Shown: positions 63,238 to 64,000 of the stretch, piece after piece
How the letters are laid out: every line of letters begins with the position of its first letter
Numbering within the stretch: the stretch's first letter is position 1
Assembly (NCBI GenBank): GCA_002050365.1
Contig: MWYZ01000055.1
Span: 1-64,000, forward strand
DNA length: 64,000 nt
Origin: Acidobacteria bacterium 28-1
Lineage (GTDB): Bacteria > Acidobacteriota > Blastocatellia > Pyrinomonadales > Pyrinomonadaceae
Reading direction: 5' to 3'
The notes under the pieces: model-generated
Told to the model about the DNA's origin: nothing
Seen by the model: only the letters and a program-made list of their open reading frames with translations
The model's database searches: none
Position numbers and translations under genes: made by a program

Positions 63238-64000
63238 ATGAACAAGAATTACAAATCAAAAGTCAATAAAAATCTGCGGCACATTTTTTCAGCCGTCTGT
63301 CTATTGGTATTTATTCTTACCGCCACGGTTTTCGCTCAAACGCCGCCGCTTCGCGCTAACGGCAAGATTGCCTTTACCAGCGACCGCGACGGCAATCAGG
63401 AAATTTACGTAATGAACAACGACGGCACGGGACAAGTTCGTCTGACGAACAATCCCGGCGCGGATAGTTTCCCCGCCTTCTCGCCCGACGGAAGGAAAAT
63501 CGCCTTTATCAGCCAAAACACTTCCCCAACGTTCGGTAGCAATATCAAGATAATGAACGCCGACGGGACAAATCAAATCCAACTCACACCGATTACCTAT
63601 TTCAACAGCCCATACCCATGGCACGAAAAAAAGTCTTTGGATTGGTCGCCCGACGGCAGCAAGATAGCCTTTGATGAAAGCGGCGAGATTTTTACCGTCA
63701 ATGTTGACGGCAGCAATCGAACAAATCTCACCAATCACCCGGCTCGTGACATTGAGCCTTCGTGGTCGCCCGACGGCTCTCGTATCGTGTTTGTTAGCTC
63801 CCGCATTTTCTATTGGACAATGCACACGATGAATGCCGACGGCAGCGATGTCCGGGCGTTGCCAAGTGCCGGTGAGCTTTGGGATATGTCGCCGGACTGG
63901 TCGCCAACCGGCAATAAAATCGCTTTCGTCGTTCATTCGGAAGAAAATCTTCCGATTCTTTACATCGCTAATGCCGACGGCACAAATCGCCAACCATTCG
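63238..64000 (+). CDS. 5' part of a secreted PD40 (TolB-like) propeller protein
   Basis: ATG at 63238 with AGGAG upstream (63227-63231), followed by a signal peptide (HIFSAVCLLVFILTATVFAQ) and PD40 blades: KIAFTSDRDGNQEIYVMNND, LTNNPGADSFPAFSPDGRKI, IKIMNADGTNQIQLT, LDWSPDGSKIAF, PSWSPDGSRIVFVSS. The frame is open to the end of the window, so the C-terminus lies outside. Such propellers act in the periplasm as interaction platforms. It follows the FG-GAP gene by 18 nt and is probably co-transcribed. Confidence 0.88.
   Translation, partial: MNKNYKSKVNKNLRHIFSAVCLLVFILTATVFAQTPPLRANGKIAFTSDRDGNQEIYVMNNDGTGQVRLTNNPGADSFPAFSPDGRKIAFISQNTSPTFGSNIKIMNADGTNQIQLTPITYFNSPYPWHEKKSLDWSPDGSKIAFDESGEIFTVNVDGSNRTNLTNHPARDIEPSWSPDGSRIVFVSSRIFYWTMHTMNADGSDVRALPSAGELWDMSPDWSPTGNKIAFVVHSEENLPILYIANADGTNRQPF

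Overview
The window reads like a chromosome segment of an acidobacterium, most likely of the Blastocatellia/Pyrinomonadaceae type. The grounds are family content, not a search: an Oar-like TonB-dependent receptor with a carboxypeptidase-regulatory domain, a winged-helix/NB-ARC/TPR/PD40-propeller regulator, several M28 peptidases and secreted amidohydrolases, a split ATP synthase operon, moderate GC, and Gram-negative traits (LPS-type GT9 glycosyltransferase, BON lipoprotein). There is no prophage, rRNA or CRISPR.

Layout. 0-9 kb: end of a secreted Pro/Thr-linker protein, ribE with a frameshifted GNAT gene, an M28 peptidase, then the minus-strand run four-helix-bundle gene, dprA, topA, methyltransferase. 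9.2 kb: a tRNA-Sec gene. 9.5-15.4 kb: ATP synthase genes b', b, delta, alpha, gamma, interrupted by a VOC gene, a methyltransferase and a VapBC-like toxin-antitoxin pair. 15.5-19.5 kb: VanZ, SPFH/zinc-ribbon, Trm112-like protein plus methyltransferase, GT9. 19.7-26 kb: LysM and BON proteins, aroK, aroA, VanX-type dipeptidase, a relBE module whose toxin is split by a MITE, two small secreted/PilZ-like proteins. 26.8-33.4 kb: TonB-dependent receptor, GT4, and an arsenosugar cluster. 33.4-40.3 kb: M28 peptidase, PQQ-type propeller, GH92 mannosidase and a broken GH47 mannosidase. 40.3-43.7 kb: dnaG followed by a graveyard of toxin-antitoxin remnants. 43.7-56.6 kb: mutS2, small proteins, three paralogous amidohydrolases, YncE-like propeller, CaCA antiporter, VKOR-like protein, SDR. 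56.7-64 kb: a large sensor-regulator gene broken by a 152-bp tandem duplication, a vanadium haloperoxidase, an FG-GAP protein and the start of a PD40 propeller protein.

The most unusual signal is an abundance of very short tandem arrays (period usually 7 bp, also 8, 9 and 10) belonging to many sequence families. They sit in inverted pairs next to stop codons and between genes. They have also entered coding sequences in frame (mutS2, the PQQ protein, aroA, the GT9 gene) or now encode N- or C-termini and signal peptides. One family (unit TCCAAAA) flanks the four-helix-bundle gene as a perfect 31-bp inverted repeat, and the identical 30-mer, with the same internal variant base, lies inside aroA. 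That suggests copying between loci rather than independent slippage. A link between the four-helix protein and array spread is the main speculative system offered here.

Several genes are decaying or recently mutated: GNAT frameshift, relE::MITE, GH47 stop plus truncation, PIN and DUF3368 toxin remnants, and the duplicated segment in the regulator. All coordinates and motifs were read by eye from the sequence. Family assignments rest on recognised motifs and have not been checked against databases.
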